This document shows, in pieces, positions 1 through 12,749 of a stretch of 64,000 bases of DNA. The notes under the pieces were generated by a model. That model had not been told where the DNA came from. It worked only from the letters and a program-made list of their open reading frames with translations, and searched no databases. How positions within the stretch are numbered: the first letter of the stretch is position 1; each line of letters starts with the position of its first letter. Position numbers and translations under genes: made by a program. The stretch is from Macrostomum hystrix. Taxonomy: Eukaryota; Platyhelminthes; Macrostomidae. The DNA is taken from positions 6,714,501 to 6,778,500 of the forward strand of contig CATNEN010000034.1 of NCBI GenBank assembly GCA_950097015.1, given 5' to 3'.

Positions 1-187
1 AGTTACTGGTAGCTTCAAAATCTGCGAATGAGTTACTGGTAGCTTCAAAATCTGCGAATGAGTTACTGGTAGCTTCAAAATCTGCGAATGAGTTACTGGT
101 TGCTTCAAAATCTGCGAATGAGTTACTGGTAGCTTCAAAATCTGCGAATGAGTTACTGGTAGCTTCAAAATCTGCGAATGAGTTACT
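1..187. repeat. 30-bp tandem array, cut by the window start
   Basis: Six near-identical copies of a 30-bp unit containing AGTTACTGGTAGCTTCAAAA and CTGCGAATG; one copy has a single A-to-T change. Confidence 0.97.
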
Positions 188-189
188 AT

Positions 190-1010
190 TATTTAGCGTT
201 GGTTTTGTGTAGCAATCCTACACTTGCTAGAAACGTATTGAAAGGCTCATATTGAAGCTATTGTGCTTCCGAATCAGTCCCATATATCGATCCATCCGGG
301 ACAATTGTCTATGATTGAGTCAAAACTGACTTTGGGCCATAGACAATAGGAAATAGTTTTTTTAGAGTTTATACGTAAATTTATCGATCGTGCATGATTG
401 ATTGGTTTTTCCAAATCAATTTATCCCTCACAATCTAGATACGCCTACTTCGCACTATCCAAAAAAACAATTGTTATGTCACAGAAAAAATGAAATGAAA
501 AAAACATTGCCGAATTATTAATTCAAGCCCCGATCTAGACTCCTTGATTCGTCAAGTGTCAAGTGTCACTCCCTATAGCTTGGTCATTCGATCCTTATCA
601 TTGATTTATTTTGTCTATAATAACATTTTTTGCGTAGAAACAAAAGCGACTGAGAAAATGCCGCATAAAATACGTCTTTATAGGAGTATCCGACTGTGTT
701 TTACGAGTTAAGAGATTTTTTCTGACAACGAAGCGAAATTTGAATCCCTCTTTTTAAAACAATAGGCGACAACAGTTCCACTTCGAGTTTTGCTTGTATC
801 TGGGCAGGTAGATCTACGAATTTTTCATCTTATATGCGTATCGGTTGACAGCACAATAGACAAGAGTGTGGATGATATGAAATGGAAATTTAATACTCTG
901 TCGCATATTAGTGTTCAACATCCTTGACCAGCGCTATTCGATATCCCACACCGCAACTGCAGCTTCCCCTTTATTGCATACTGATCAGATTCATAACTGT
1001 CACCTTTCGG
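190..1010. other. AT-rich intergenic DNA, nothing recognised
   Basis: No coding frame, RNA or transposon signature is seen. Short open frames lack splice sites and coding composition. Confidence 0.6.
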
Positions 1011-1015
1011 TGACA

Positions 1016-1612
1016 CCACTCATTTGGCGCCACTTTAGCTTCTCATTTTGGCGTCATTTCATCCACTCATTTGACGTCATTTCATCCACTCATTTGGCGC
1101 CACCTTATTCTCTCATTTGGCGCCACTTTATCTTCTCATTTGGCGCCACCTTATTCTCTCATTTGGCGCCACTTTATCTTCTCATTTGGCGCCACTTTAT
1201 CTTCTCATATGGCGCCACCTTGTCCACTCATTTGGCGCCACTTTATCTTCTCATTTGGCATTTGGCGCCACTTTATCTTCTCATTTGGCATTTGGCGCCA
1301 CTTTATCTTCTCATTTGGCGCCGTTTTATCCACTCATTTGGCGCCACTTTATCTTCTCATTTGGCGCCATTTGATCTTCTCATTTGGCGCCGTTTTATCC
1401 ACTCATTTGGCGCCACTTTATCTTCTCATTTGGCGCCACTTTATCCACTCATTTGGCGCCATTTGATCTTCTCATTTGGCGCCACTTTATCTTCTCATTT
1501 GGCGCCACATTATCCTCTCATTTGGCGCCACTTTATCCACTCATTTGGCGCCACTTTATCTTCTCATTTGGTGCCACCTTATCCTCTCATTTGGCGCCAT
1601 TTTATTCTATCA
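1016..1612. repeat. 23-bp tandem array
   Basis: About 25 copies of a unit containing CTCATTTGGCGCCACTTTAT. Each has the palindrome GGCGCC. Variants alternate between TATCTTCTC and TATCCACTC, and three copies carry a 6-bp slip (CATTTGGCATTTGG). Confidence 0.97.
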
Positions 1613-2159
1613 GTTAATCTATTTTTAGTTCATTGAATATGAGCTACAAACATATCTGCCACCTGACCAGCCTGATTGTAAATAGCCAACTCATTCGCAC
1701 CCTTACTCCACCCGGAGACAATGAGCTAATAGGGGGGAGTTAGTGCTTGTTTGCCTCAAAGGCCTTCGCAACTTTGATAAGTTTTTAAATGTCACCTTCG
1801 CGCCAAATAAAATCAAAATCTGAGTGACGCTTAATTAGCCCTGTGTCGAAGATGGAATGGCAAGCAAATATTTTACGCACTTTTTTAACCTGTTGTTCGA
1901 CATTTCGCCCCAAGGGGAAAAGTGCAAACATTAAAGCTAACCTATAAAGCTTTTCGTGGTTGGCAACTATTAATTAAAAACTCCAATCCCAGACTCAGAA
2001 ATCTACTGACGAATTCGACTACGTTCTTGTTTGCTATTGTTCTTGTCGTATAGTTTTTATCTGTACGAGATGATTGTGTATTATGGGTGACCAAATTACT
2101 TAACCTCAGATTTGCTCTATTCAATTTTTGTCATTGCTTGTCTTAACCAAGTCCCATAT
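1613..2159. other. Intergenic spacer, nothing recognised
   Basis: No gene, RNA or transposon signature is seen between the two flanking arrays. Confidence 0.55.
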
Positions 2160-3597
2160 CCATTAACTAGAAATCCCACTCCAAACAATTCGAAATCCCA
2201 ATATGAAACTATTAAAATCCCACTCCAAAAGATAATAAATCCCACTCCAAATCCATTAGAAATCCCAGTCCAAATCCATTAGAAATCCCACTCCAAATCT
2301 ATTAGAAATCCCACTCCAAATCTATTAGAAATCCCACTCAGAATCTATTAAAAATCCCATGCACTCCGAATCTATTAGAAATCCCACTCCGAATCTATTA
2401 GAGATCCCACTCAGAATCTATTAAAAATCCCATGCACTCCGAATCTATTAGAAATCCCACTCCAAATCTATTAGAAATCCCACTCCAAATCTATTAGAAA
2501 TCCCACTCCAAATCTATTAGAAATCCCACTCCGAATCTATTAGAGATCCCACTCAGAATCTATTAGAGATCCCACTCAGAATCTATTAGAAATCCCACTC
2601 AGAATCTATTAGAGATCCCACTCAGAATCTATTAGAAATCCCACTCCGAATCTATTAGAGATCCCACTCAGAATCTATTAAAAATCCCATGCACTCCGAA
2701 TCTATTAGAAATCCCACTCCGAATCTATTAGAAATCCCACTCCAAATCTATTAGAAATCCCACTCCAAATCTATTAGAAATCCCACTCCGAATCTATTAG
2801 AGATCCCACTCAGAATCTATTAGAGATCCCACTCAGAATCTATTAGAAATCCCACTCAGAATCTATTAGAGATCCCACTCAGAATCTATTAGAAATCCCA
2901 CTCCGAATCTATTAGAGATCCCACTCAGAATCTATTAAAAATCCCATGCACTCCGAATCTATTAGAAATCCCACTCCGAATCTATTAGAAATCCCACTCC
3001 AAATCTATTAGAAATCCCACTCAGAATCTATTAAAAATCCCACTCCGAATCTATTAGAAATCCCACTCCGAATCTATTAGAAATCCCACTCCAAATCTAT
3101 TAGAGATCCCACTCAGAATCTATTAAAAATCCCACTCCGAATCTATTAGAAATTCCACTCCGAATCTATTATAAATCCCACTCCGAATCTATTAGAAATC
3201 CCACTCAGAATCTATTAAAAATCCCACTCCGAATCTATTAGAAATCCCACTCCGAATCTATTAGAAATCCCACTTTAAATCTTTTAGAAATCCCACTCCA
3301 AATCTAATAGAAATCCCACTCAGAATCTATTAAAAATCCCACTCCGAATCTATTAGAAATCCCACTCCGAATCTATTAGAAATCCCACTCCAAATCTATT
3401 AGAAATCCCACTCCAAATCTAATAGAAATCCCACTCAGAATCTATTAAAAATCCCACTCCGAATCTATTAGAAATTTCACTCTGAATCTATTAGAAATCC
3501 CACTCCGAATCTATTAGAAATCCCACTCCAAATCTATTAGAAATCCCACTCCAAATCTAATAGAAATCCCACTCAGAATCTATTAAAAATCCCACTT
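2160..3597. repeat. 23-bp tandem array with 257-bp higher-order blocks
   Basis: About 62 copies of GAATCTATTAGAAATCCCAC plus TCC. A rare 2-bp insertion (CCCATGCACTCC) recurs at 2431, 2688 and 2945, exactly 257 bp apart, showing that blocks of about 11 units were duplicated together. Confidence 0.97.
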
Positions 3598-4359
3598 GAA
3601 TTCCATTGCGAATCCCATATTTAAGGCAGTTAAATTCTGGATTTCATTTACATCAACATGCCTCAAAATATTTGCCTTGAGCTTTTGGTAGGCAAGTTTG
3701 TTCTCCAGCAGTTCTCAAACAGGCAGTCAACAGATTACCCAAATTGTTTCCATTGCCATGGCAGAGCAGCTGTGTCAAGAGCCATCCTTGAGCAAACACC
3801 GCGCCCTGTCCGTCACTTTACGATATCTTAATCATATTCCTGAGTATAGGTTCTCATAAATGGGAAATTAGTATATTGCGCAACTGCCCCCCCCCAACAA
3901 AAGTTTACTGCCCCCATTGAGAATCGGCGTCAACTGTGTCTTCTCTAAGTTTGGCATCGTGCACTGGGGCCGGCCAATTTTATTGGATTGCGTCAGATTA
4001 TGAAGGATATCTAATCAGTAAGAAATGTTATGTTACAGATGCGCCAGGTAAAGTATGGGTTAAGGATGAGCAGATGTCTGGTCAAGTTGCACTGCTGTTA
4101 TAATCTTGCATCCATATGGACCAAATTGCATTAGCATTCCTCAGGTGTTACACGCAATTTTATTGCATCTGTAGAAGCCTGGAAACACCTGGCTAGAGGC
4201 GGGCAACATGTTAATACTCGTAGTTTGAGCTGCTTTGAGTGGCGGGAAAACCTTTGTGAGAGCGCAACTTGAAAGGCTCCGACTTGTCCCCACCGGATGG
4301 GCCCGAATTTTAGGCGAATAGAAACAGGGAAGAAACATGGGAGAGTGGGAAACGGAAAA
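3598..4359. other. Intergenic spacer, nothing recognised
   Basis: No open frame with coding character and no repeat unit. A run of C (3888-3894) is the only low-complexity feature. Confidence 0.55.
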
Positions 4360-5560
4360 GGAGAGGGAGATGGGAAAGGAGATCGAGATGGGAAAGGAGA
4401 GGGAGATGGGAAAGGAGAGGGAGATGGGAAAGGAGACAGAGATGGGAAAGGAGACAGAGATGGGAAAGGAGACAGAGATGGGAAAGGAGACAGAGATGGG
4501 AAAGGAGACAGAGATGGGAAAGGAGACAGATGGGAAAGGAGACAGAGATGGCAAAGTAGAGAGAGATGGGAAAGGAGACAGAGATGGGAAAGGAGACAGA
4601 GATGGGAAAGGAGACAGAGATGGGAAAGGAGACAGAGATGGGAAATGAGACAGAGATGGGAAAGGAGACAGAGATGGGAAAGGAGACAGAGATGGGAAAG
4701 GAGACAGAGATGGGAAAGGAGACAGAGATGGGAAAGGAGACAGAGATGGGAAAGGAGACAGAGATGGGAAAGGAGACAGAGATGGGAAAGGAGAGGGAGA
4801 CGGGAAAGGAGACAGAGATGGGAAAGGAGACAGAGATGGGAAAGGAGACAGAGATGGGAAAGGAGAGGGAGATGGGAAAGGAGACAGAGATGGGAAAGGA
4901 GACAGAGATGGGAAAGGAGACAGAGATGGGAAAGGAGACAGAGATGGGAAAGGAGACAGAGATGGGAAAGGAGACAGAGATGGGAAAGGAGACAGAGATG
5001 GGAAAGGAGAGGGAGATGGGAAAGGAGACAGAGATGGGAAAGGAGACAGAGATGGGAAAGGAGACAGAGATGGGAAAGGAGACAGAGATGGAAGAGAGGG
5101 AGATGGGAAAGGAGACAGAGATGGGAAAGGAGACAGAGATGGGAAAGGAGAGGGAGATGGGAAAGGAGACAGAGATGGGAAAGGAGAGGGAGATGGGAAA
5201 GGAGACAGAGATGGGAAAGGAGACAGAGATGGGAAAGGAGACAGAGATGGGAAAGGAGACAGAGATGGGAAAGGAGACAGAGATGGGAAAGGAGAGGGAG
5301 ATGGGAAAGGAGACAGAGATGGGAAAGGAGACAGAGATGGGAAAGGAGACAGAGATGGGAAAGGAGACAGAGATGGGAAAGGAGACAGAGATGGGAAAGG
5401 AGACAGAGATGGGAAAGGAGACAGAGATGGGAAAGGAGACAGAGATGGGAAAGGAGACAGAGATGGGAAAGGAGAGGGAGATGGGAAAGGAGACAGAGAT
5501 GGGAAAGGAGACAGAGATGGGAAAGGAGACAGATGGGAAAGGAGACAGAGATGGAGGGAA
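4360..5560. repeat. 18-bp polypurine tandem array
   Basis: About 66 copies of GGGAAAGGAGACAGAGAT, almost all purine on the plus strand. Because the unit is 6 codons long, several frames stay open; these are not genes. Confidence 0.98.
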
Positions 5561-6486
5561 GGAGTGGGATATTTGGCAAGAGAAAAAATGATGAAGGGAG
5601 GTTGCGAAAAAGAAGGTGAGAAATCTCGAGACCCCCCATCGAGCCATTGCTAAAGTGGGATCAGGTAAAATACGAATAGGTTACCTTTTTGTTCTTTAAT
5701 GTTTATCTAAAATGGTGTTGTAAAACAATAATATTAGTATATAATGCAGTAGATTAAGTTTTGTTTAGTCAGTAAATTGTGATAGCAATACAACTATTTA
5801 GTGATGAAGAAAATTTGACTAAAATACACAACCACACATGTAGGGTATTATAGAAGTTGTATTAGTAAAGGTAAAGCTATCTCTAGGTAAGGTCATCGCA
5901 TCTTGAAAAGTTGAAGCGCATTAGTTGAAGCAGTCGTTTTGTCATTGCGTCACTCGCAGTGCTTCATTTAAACAAAGCAATATTGCGACCCAGTTGACGG
6001 ATTTCAACAAAACAATTCTCCCATGATTTGACTGTCTTGAAGAATTCTTTATTAATTTCTCTTTTTTTAACTATAAAGCGATCGAAATTAAATATATTCC
6101 CAATTTCAGAACTCTGTTTGAAGTTAGTCTGAAGCGCAATTGACAAATCGACAGATCTGCACTTGAAAGTGGACAAGTTTGACAATGGACTACCAAATTT
6201 GTTGATCGTTGCAAAAAAACTACTCTAAAGGCGGAGCTTCTTGTGTAGAAGAAGCAGAGAATTAATATAGATAATTAAAATACGAGACTTTAACACCTTT
6301 ATATTGAGAGATTTATAAAAAACGCGTAATAAAATATTAGAAAAGAAGCAATAATAGATAGAACTAAGGATTGCGAAACGGTTGAGGGATTAATTTGGGA
6401 GGGAGTCGGTAATGAAGTGGGGATAAAATAGGATCCGTAGTGGGAGAGGAAAAATAGATGGGATAAAATAGAGAGAAAGAGAAGAG
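5561..6486. other. AT-rich intergenic spacer, nothing recognised
   Basis: No coding or RNA signature. It separates two purine-rich arrays. Confidence 0.55.
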
Positions 6487-7712
6487 TGTGGGAGAGGAGA
6501 GAGTGGGAGAAGAGAGAGTGGGAGAGGAGAGAGTGGGAGAGGAGAGAGTGGGAGAGGAAGAGAGTGGGAGAGAGAGAGTGGGAGAGGCGAGAGTGGGAGA
6601 GGCGAGAGTGGGAGAGGAGAGAGTGGGAGAGAAGAGAGTGGGAGAGGAGAGAGTGGGAGAGAAGAGAGTGGGAGAGGCGAGAGTGGGAGAGGCGAGAGTG
6701 GGAAAGGAGAGAGTGGAAGAGGAGGGAGTGGGAGAGGAGAGAGTGGGAGAGGAGAGAGTGGGAGAGGAGAGAGTGGGAGAGGAGAGAGTGGGAGAGGAGA
6801 GAGTGGGAAGGAGAGAGTGGGAGAGGAGAGAGTGGGAGAGGCGAGAGTGGGAAAGGAGGAGAGAGGGGGAGAGGAGAGAGTTGGGAGAGGCGAGAGTGGG
6901 TGAGGCGAGAGTGGGAGAGGAGAGAGTTGGGAGAGGCGAGAGTGGGAGAGGAGAGAGGGGGAGAGGAGAGAGTGTGAGAGGAGAGAGTGGGAGAGGAGAG
7001 AGGGGGAGAGGAGAGAGTGGGAGAGAAGAGAGTGAGAGAGGCGAGAGTGGGAAAGGAGAGAGTGGGAAAGGAGAGAGTGGGAAAGGAGAGAGTGGAAGAG
7101 GAGGGAGTGGGAGAGGAGAGAGTGGGAGAGGCGATAGTGGGAGAGGAGAGAGTGGGAGAGGAGAGAGTGGGAGAGGAGAGAGTTGGGAGAGGCGAGAGTG
7201 GGAGAGGCGAGAGTGGGAGAGGAGAGAGTGGGAGAGAAGAGAGTGGGAGAGGAGAGAGTTGGGAGAGGCGAGAGTGGGAGAGGAGAGAGGGGGGAGAGGA
7301 GAGAGTGGGAGAGGCGAGAGTGGGAGAGGAGAGAGGGGGAGAGGAGAGAGTGGGAGAGGAGAGAGGGGGAGAGGAGAGAGTAGGAGAGGAGAGAGGGGGG
7401 AGAGGAGAGAGTGGGAGAGAAGAGAGTGGGAGAGGCGAGAGTGGGAAAGGAGAGAGTGGGAAAGGAGAGAGTGGGAAAGGAGAGAGTGGGAAAGGAGAGA
7501 GTGGGAGAGGAGAGAGTGGGAGAGGAGAGAGTGGGAGAGGAGAGAGTGGGAGAGGAGAGAGTGGGAGAGGAGAGAGTGGGAGAGGAGAGAGTTGGGAGAG
7601 GCGAGAGTGGGAGAGGCGAGAGTGGGAGAGGAGAGAGTTGGGAGAGGCGAGAGTGGGAGAGGAGAGAGTGGGAGAGGAGAGAGTGGGAGAGGAGAGAGTG
7701 GGAGAGGCGAGT
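6487..7712. repeat. 15-bp polypurine tandem array
   Basis: About 80 copies of GGGAGAGGAGAGAGT with G/C and length variants (GGCGAGAGT, GGAGAGAGGGGG). The strand is almost free of C. Confidence 0.98.
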
Positions 7713-8714
7713 GTGGCACATCAATTGAGATATGAGATTTCATACACTTGAGTCTGATGACAATTTTAAGGAAGAATTTAGATTCATCTGGCCTAGAGAT
7801 GCTTACACAAATGCAAAACCGCGGGAAGCAAGATAAAAGCATGTTATTTGTAGTAAATTGCAGCTAGCCAGCATGAGGATCTCACTATTAATCAAGTCGA
7901 ACCCCTATCTGTGCAACAAGCTAGTACATCATTATCCCATTGAAAAAAGGTAATCTGGTGCCCCGGAGACCATATGTATTGAGAAGCCTAAAAAAATCAT
8001 TGCGAGCTTTTTCACATCTGAAAAGTCAGGCAATCGTGCTAAATGACATGGCAACACTGAGCTTATTCGGCTCTGTGCGTGTTTGAGAACATCCGAAAGG
8101 CTACTTTCACCAATTCTCCTCTGTTGAGAGAGGGCAGTGATTTTCGTGTGTAACAGTAATTTAATAGCACACTAATTCCATGCTAAATGATTGTGTATAG
8201 GTGCGCGCCTGGGTGTGACTGGCTTAACGGTTGACTGAAAACACTCCTCTAGGGGACGGCTGGACAAAAATCAAGAGTGACAACGGATCGAGAGCTACCG
8301 CCATTGTGTGCGGCCAGATCAGGGTATCGCTGGAGGGCGGGGTACACCCGGGCTGCCGCACACACTCCACTGGACACAATGGCAGTCACTTCTAGGCATC
8401 ATTGTAGATGATTATACGCCTGAACTGCTCCTTCCACTGGCTGATTAGAATCAAATGGCTATTTTTATTTAAAACAACTAACAAACAACAGGAGCCATGC
8501 AGTGCCGTTTAACATGCTGTCTAATGACTTTTTGGCTTTGAAATGGCTTGGATTAGCTTATTTTTGTTGCTTAATCAGGCGACACACTTGAAGCAAAGCA
8601 AGTCGAACTAATTCAGAAAAAACAAAGGCTTGAATAATCTAACAACTGCCAATTGCCTCTGAAAAAAAACTGCTCAGTCTTTCATTGCCCCTGCCCCTTA
8701 AGCTCCCTGCCTGC
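7713..8714. other. Intergenic DNA, nothing recognised
   Basis: Unique sequence of mixed composition. 8280-8390 is GC-richer, with a weak inverted pair (CCATTGTGTGCGG and CACAATGG), but no gene can be supported. Confidence 0.5.
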
Positions 8715-10165
8715 CTCTCCCTCCGCTCCCTTCCTCTCCTTTCCACTCCCTTCCTCTCCTTTCCGCTCCCTTCCTCTCCTTTCCGCTCCCTTCCTTTTCT
8801 TTTCACTCCCTTCCTCTCCTTTCTGCTCCCTTCCTCTCCTTTCCGCTCCCTTCCTCTCCTTTCCGCTCCCTTCCTCTCCTTTCCACTCCCTTCCTCTCCT
8901 TTCCGCTCCCTTCCTCTCCTTTCCGCTCCCTTCCTCTCCTTTCCACTCCCTTCCTCTCCTTTCCGCTCCCTTCCTCTCCTTTCCGCTCCCTTCCTCTCCT
9001 TTCCGCTCCCTTCCTCTCCTTTCCACTCCCTTCCTCTCCTTTCCGCTCCCTTCCTCTCCTTTCCGCTCCCTTCCTTTTCTTTTCACTCCCTTCCTCTCCT
9101 TTCTGCTCCCTTCCTCTCCTTTCCGCTCCCTTCCTCTCCTTTCCGCTCCCTTCCTTTTCTTTTCACTCCCTTCCTCTCCTTTCTGCTCCCTTCCTTTTCT
9201 TTTCACTCCCTTCCTCTCCTTTCTGCTCCCTTCCTCTCCTCTCCGCTCCCTTCCTCTCCTTTCCACTCCCTTCCTCTCCTTTCCGCTCCCTTCCTCTCCT
9301 TTCCACTCCCTTCCTCTCCTTTCCGCTCCCTTCCTCTCCTTTCCGCTCCCTTCCTTTTCTTTTCACTCCCTTCCTCTCCTTTCTGCTCCCTTCCTCTCCT
9401 TTCCGCTCCCTTCCTCTCCTTTCCACTCCCTTCCTCTCCTTTCCGCTCCCTTCCTCTTCTTTCCTCTCCCTTCCTCTCCTTTCCACTCCCTTCCTCTCCT
9501 TTCCGCTCCCTTCCTCTCCTTTCCGCTCCCTTCCTTTTCTTTTCACTCCCTTCCTCTCCTTTCTGCTCCCTTCCTCTCCTTTCCGCTCCCTTCCTCTCCT
9601 TTCCGCTCCCTTCCTTTTCTTTTCACTCCCTTCCTCTCCTTTCTGCTCCCTTCCTTTTCTTTTCACTCCCTTCCTCTCCTTTCTGCTCCCTTCCTCTCCT
9701 TTCCGCTCCCTTCCTCTCCTTTCTGCTCCCTTCCTCTCCTTTCCGCTCCCTTCCTCTCCTTTCCACTCCCTTCCTCTCCTTTCCGCTCCCTTCCTCTTCT
9801 TTCCTCTCCTTTCCGGTCCTTTCCTCTCCTTTCCACTCCCTTCCTCTCCTTTCCGCTCCCTTCCTCTCCTTTCCACTCCCTTCCTCTCCTTTCCGCTCCC
9901 TTCCTCTCCTTTCCGCTCCCTTCCTCTCCTTTCCACTCCCTTCCTCTCCTTTCCGCTCCCTTCCTCTCCTTTCCGCTCCCTTCCTCTCCTTTCCACTCCC
10001 TTCCTCTCCTTTCCACTCCCTTCCTCTTCTTTCCTCTCCTTTCCGGTCCTTTCCTCTCCTTTCCGCTCCCTTCCTCTTCTTTCCTCTCCTTTCCGGTCCT
10101 TTCCTCTCCTTTCCGGTCCTTTCCTCTCCTTTCCGGTCCTTTCCTCTCCTTTCCTCTCCTTTTAC
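8715..10165. repeat. 20-bp polypyrimidine tandem array
   Basis: About 72 copies of TTCCTCTCCTTTCCGCTCCC; the central base varies G/A/T, and blocks with TTTTCTTTTCACTCCC recur. It is the strand-reverse in composition of the two arrays before it. Confidence 0.98.
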
Positions 10166-10480
10166 CTTCCTCTCCGTTTCCCTCCATTTCGTGAATCGAG
10201 TTTAAAGTCACTACAAATACTAAAAATAGTATCTAAACAGAATAACAAAAACTCTTCAATTAAATTGCCATAGACTCTTTCTACCTGGAGCAAAAGCTTA
10301 ACAACAAATTTAGAAGTGCATTTGCATGTGCTGACTTCTAACAATGAACTCACAAATCCTTGACAAGAGAAAACCTTAAATTAAGTCTAACTTAAATGTA
10401 TTGCAGGAATATTCTAAATAATTAATAACATTTGACCACCTTGATTTGCGGTAAGCAGCTTAAACTATTTTACAGATTTT
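10166..10480. other. Short AT-rich spacer, nothing recognised
   Basis: No gene or repeat signature. Confidence 0.5.
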
Positions 10481-11898
10481 AATGACACTGACACTGCATA
10501 ACACTGACACTGCATAACACTGACACTGCATAACACTGACACTGCATAACACTGACACTGCATAACACTGACACTGCATAACACTGACACTGCATAACAC
10601 TGACACTGCGTAACACTGACACTGCGTAACACTGACACTGCATAACACTGACACTGCATAACACTGACACTGCATAACACTGTTATGAAACCGCATAACA
10701 CTGACACTGCATAACACTGACACTGCATAACACTGACACTGCATAACACTGACACTGCATAACTCTGACACTGCATAACACTGACACTGCATAACACTGA
10801 CACTGCATAACACTGACACTGCATAACACTGACACTACATAACACTGACACTGCATAACACTGACACTGCATAACACTGACACTGCATAACACTGACACT
10901 GCATAACACTGACACTGCATAACACTGACACTGCATAACACTGACACTGCATAACACTGACACTGCATAACACTGACACTGCATAACACTGACACTGCAT
11001 AACACTGACACTGCATAACACTGACACTGCATAACACTGACACTGCATAACACTGACACTGCATAACACTGTGCATAACACTGACACTGCATAACACTGA
11101 CACTGCATAACACTGGCACTGCATAACACTGACACTGCATAACACTGTGCATAACACTGACACTGCATAACACTGACACTGCATAACACTGACACTGCAT
11201 AACACTGACACTGCATAACACTGACACTGCATAACACTGACACTGCATAACACTGACACTGCATAACACTGACACTGCATAACACTGACACTGCATAACA
11301 CTGACACTGCATAACACTGACACTGCATAACACTGACACTGCATAACACTGACACTGCATAACACTGACACTGCATAACACTGACACTGCATAACACTGA
11401 CACTGCATAACACTGACACTGCATAACACTGACACTGCATAACACTGACACTGCATAACACTGACACTGCATAACACTGACACTGCATAACACTGACACT
11501 GCATAACACTGTGCATAACACTGACACTGCATAACACTGACACTGCATAACACTGGCACTGCATAACACTGACACTGCATAACACTGTGCATAACACTGA
11601 CACTGCATAACACTGACACTGCATAACACTGACACTGCATAACACTGACACTGCATAACACTGACACTGCATAACACTGACACTGCATAACACTGACACT
11701 GCATAACACTGACACTGCATAACACTGACACTGCATAACACTGACACTGCATAACACTGACACTGCATAACACTGACACTGCATAACACTGACACTGCAT
11801 AACACTGACACTGCATAACACTGACACTGCATAACACTGACACTGCATAACACTGACACTGCATAACACTGACACTGCATAACACTGACACTGCATAA
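10481..11898. repeat. 16-bp tandem array with an internal 440-bp duplication
   Basis: About 88 copies of ACACTGACACTGCATA. Rare variants (ACTGTGCATAAC, ACTGGCACTG, ACTGTGCATAAC) occur at 11071, 11115, 11147 and again at 11511, 11555, 11587, always 440 bp apart. Confidence 0.98.
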
Positions 11899-12100
11899 CT
11901 GAAGGGATTTTTCCCCTTTTAACTTAGGCATAGGAAATCGTTGTTGAAAATACACTTTGAAAAATGTGAGTGTTCCCTGCATATTAATTTTCAGTATAAA
12001 CAAAATTAGGTTCCGTCCTCGCTTGCAACACTTGAGGCAGTAAGTGGGAGGGGCCTATGCTTCCCAGGCACTGGACTCCTCCCCTTAGACTAGTGTCTAG

Positions 12101-12168
12101 CCAATAGGAATCGAGCTGCGCTATCATTGGCTGGAGAGATATTAGAGAGAGCAAGCATTGTTATAAAA
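12101..12168 (+). promoter_or_regulatory. Candidate core promoter of the ARHGAP19-like gene
   Basis: There is a CCAAT box at 12101-12105, an inverted copy (ATTGG) at 12126-12130, and a TATAAAA at 12162-12168. The spacing is typical for a polymerase II promoter and the first ATG lies about 130 bp further on. This is inference from motif order alone. Confidence 0.45.
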
Positions 12169-12299
12169 GATGGAAAAATTTATTTTCACACTGACACTCC
12201 TCTAGTAGAATCCCAGATCTTGTCAACAACATCCCAAGAATTCCTTTGCTAATCCCATCTCAAACCATTCAACAATTGAACTCACAGACAGACTGAGCA

Positions 12300-12749
12300 A
12301 TGTTTCGCCTGCTACACCCGGCATCGCATAGGGTTAATCCCATTGCTCAAGACTTTGACTCGGGTGTGCAACTGGTCCGACTCAAACTATCCCAGCAGCA
12401 GCAGCACCAGCACCAGCTTCATCAGCTGTCAGATGCCGCGGACTATTCGCCGCCCGAGTTTCAACGGCGTGCCAGCGGCGGCTCCGCCAGCATGCTTGTC
12501 TCCGCTGACGATGTTGACATGCTGACCGACGTGATGATGACTCAGTCGCCATCCATTCATTCGCCGTCTCCGAGATTCCCCGCAGGCGCGGCTAGACGCC
12601 GACTGATGATGGACGGCATCGTCAGGGACGCCGAGGTTGGCATTGTTGACACTTCTGCGACTTTCGCCGACGGTCTGGTGTCAACACCTGTGCCATCCAT
12701 CGCCAAGTCTAACAACCGAGCAGCCACAGGCGGCAGTGCTGTCGGCGCG
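12300..12749 (+). CDS. ARHGAP19: ARHGAP19-like, coding exon 1
   Basis: It starts with an ATG about 130 bp downstream of a TATA box. It encodes 150 residues rich in Gln, Ser and Ala, with no recognised domain. The donor is GCG|GTGAGT, phase 0. Confidence 0.8.

Noticed and set aside
1-187. CRISPR array
   Set aside because: Here and at all other arrays repeats are directly adjacent, without unique spacers, in a eukaryotic context.
4131-5647. Open frames of 340-500 codons on both strands (MGKETE-type and LLSHLC-type repeats)
   Set aside because: The 18-bp unit has no stop in several frames, so openness follows from periodicity. Multiple overlapping frames are equally open.
8653-10205. Open frames over 500 codons (Ser/Pro/Leu/Phe repeats)
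   Set aside because: Caused by the pyrimidine array, which cannot spell a stop codon on either strand in most frames.
10465-12003. 512-codon Cys/Val/Gln repeat frame on the minus strand
   Set aside because: The 16-bp unit reads open in all three minus frames; no conserved domain and no splice context.
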